A stretch of 64,000 nucleotides of DNA from Agaricus subrufescens. Lineage: Eukaryota; Basidiomycota; Agaricomycetes; Agaricales; Agaricaceae. The notes under the pieces are model-generated. The model was not told where the DNA came from and searched no databases. It worked only from the letters and a program-made list of their open reading frames with translations. The position numbers and the translations under genes are program-made. Of the stretch, positions 63,265-64,000 are shown one piece after another (the stretch's first letter is position 1; the number at the start of each line of letters is the position of its first letter). The DNA lies in contig CM057065.1 of NCBI GenBank assembly GCA_029945375.1, forward strand, positions 2,046,001 to 2,110,000. Reading direction: 5' to 3'.

Positions 63265-64000
63265 TCAAAGAAGGCCTGGGAATTTCAAACCTAAACGACT
63301 TTATTAGACATGTGACAGAAAACATTTCAGTGAATCAGCGCTCACCAAAATATCCGACAGCGTGCTTGTCCTGAGGCAGAACTGAAGCGAATGGCCAGCT
63401 GAAAACGGTTCTTCCTTGTCGTGCTGGTCCAGACCTCATTATCGACGACGATACTAGTGTCGGCTGACTGAGATAATCAAAGGAGGCTGTCCATACGACC
63501 AAAATGTATCCACAGACACCCGTTGCATTGCCTCCACCTATCTGCCCGGCTCCCATTTAGAGTGCTCAAAGTCTCGGCTGTGCAGGACGATCCAAGCAGA
63601 TCTGAAACACGAAGCTCCCATTTTCTTGCTCATCTACTACATATCACCGCTCATACTCACCAACTGCCATAGTTATACTATGTGCAAAGACAGGCATACC
63701 TTGATATCAAGATGGTCGCTCATCAGAAGGGCCAACTCCGAAGTTTTCTCTGTTGAATGCTCCAGCTACAGCACTGCCCGAGCAGAAGACCACATAGAAG
63801 TATATACCATGTCGGCTATCGGACTATTTTCACTAACGGAGATGCCATGCACAAAGCCAGCCGCATAAATTGCATGAGCGGCCCATAGATTCTGCAACGA
63901 GCATAATGAACTCAATATCCTATACCAGGGCCAGGTTCCAGTAGGTAACACCAAGTTACGGGTTCCAACAGACCTTCAATTAATTGGAGTAATTGGAAAG
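63265..64000. other. Right end of window, gene content unresolved
   Basis: Minus-strand frames at 63335-63556 and 63766-63954 have some coding character (YILVVWTASFDYLSQP; LWAAHAIYAAGFVHG), but I could not join them to each other or to the 1,082-residue gene in a consistent phase. They may belong to a gene running past the window end. Confidence 0.3.

Overview
This window is nuclear DNA from a filamentous basidiomycete, most likely an Agaricomycete. The genes are broken by many short introns of about 45-75 bases with GT...AG ends and CTNAY-like branch points. They sit close together on both strands. The families fit this placement: DASH Dam1, a stand-alone Nup96, a DUF6593-type protein, GH16, an OPT transporter and single-LysM secreted proteins. 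There are no rRNA, tRNA, CRISPR or bacterial features. Gene models were read by eye from open frames and splice sites, so start codons and some splice junctions are provisional.

Region 1 (1-17.7 kb) is an accessory cluster. After the 3' end of an unidentified gene come six intact copies (A-F) of one small secreted single-LysM gene, oriented - - + - + +. All have four exons; five of the six share the lengths 43/106/(58 or 64)/21, and copy A has 43/100/64/24. B/C and D/E form two large head-to-head palindromes of 1.4-1.6 kb arms. The E and F units are about 2.2 kb direct tandem copies. An intact MAPEG-family gene follows copy C, a deleted MAPEG remnant follows copy F, and only the MAPEG 3' flank follows copy E. 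The cluster therefore looks like repeated duplication of a [LysM pair + MAPEG] cassette followed by decay. LysM proteins of this kind usually bind chitin or shield it from recognition; that role here is inferred from the family.

Region 2 (17.7-28.8 kb) is housekeeping. DASH subunit Dam1 (minus) and the condensin G subunit (plus) diverge from start codons only 51 bp apart. A small unidentified coiled-coil/winged-helix-like frame begins 4 bp after the Dam1 stop and may belong to the same transcript. The mitochondrial ribosomal protein mL44 follows on the minus strand, flanked by poorly coding DNA.

Region 3 (28.8-34 kb) is a gene-poor, strand-skewed stretch holding one small GC-rich gene of unknown function.

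Region 4 (34-64 kb) is dense again. PIP5-kinase (minus) and SEC23 (plus) diverge from a 118 bp promoter. These are followed by an OPT-family transporter, a long disordered RING-H2 protein and Nup96 on the plus strand. Then come a secreted GH16 glucanase-like enzyme, a DUF6593-type protein, the ubiquitin-conjugating enzyme UBC4/5 and a 1082-residue disordered protein with an RRM-like segment, all on the minus strand.
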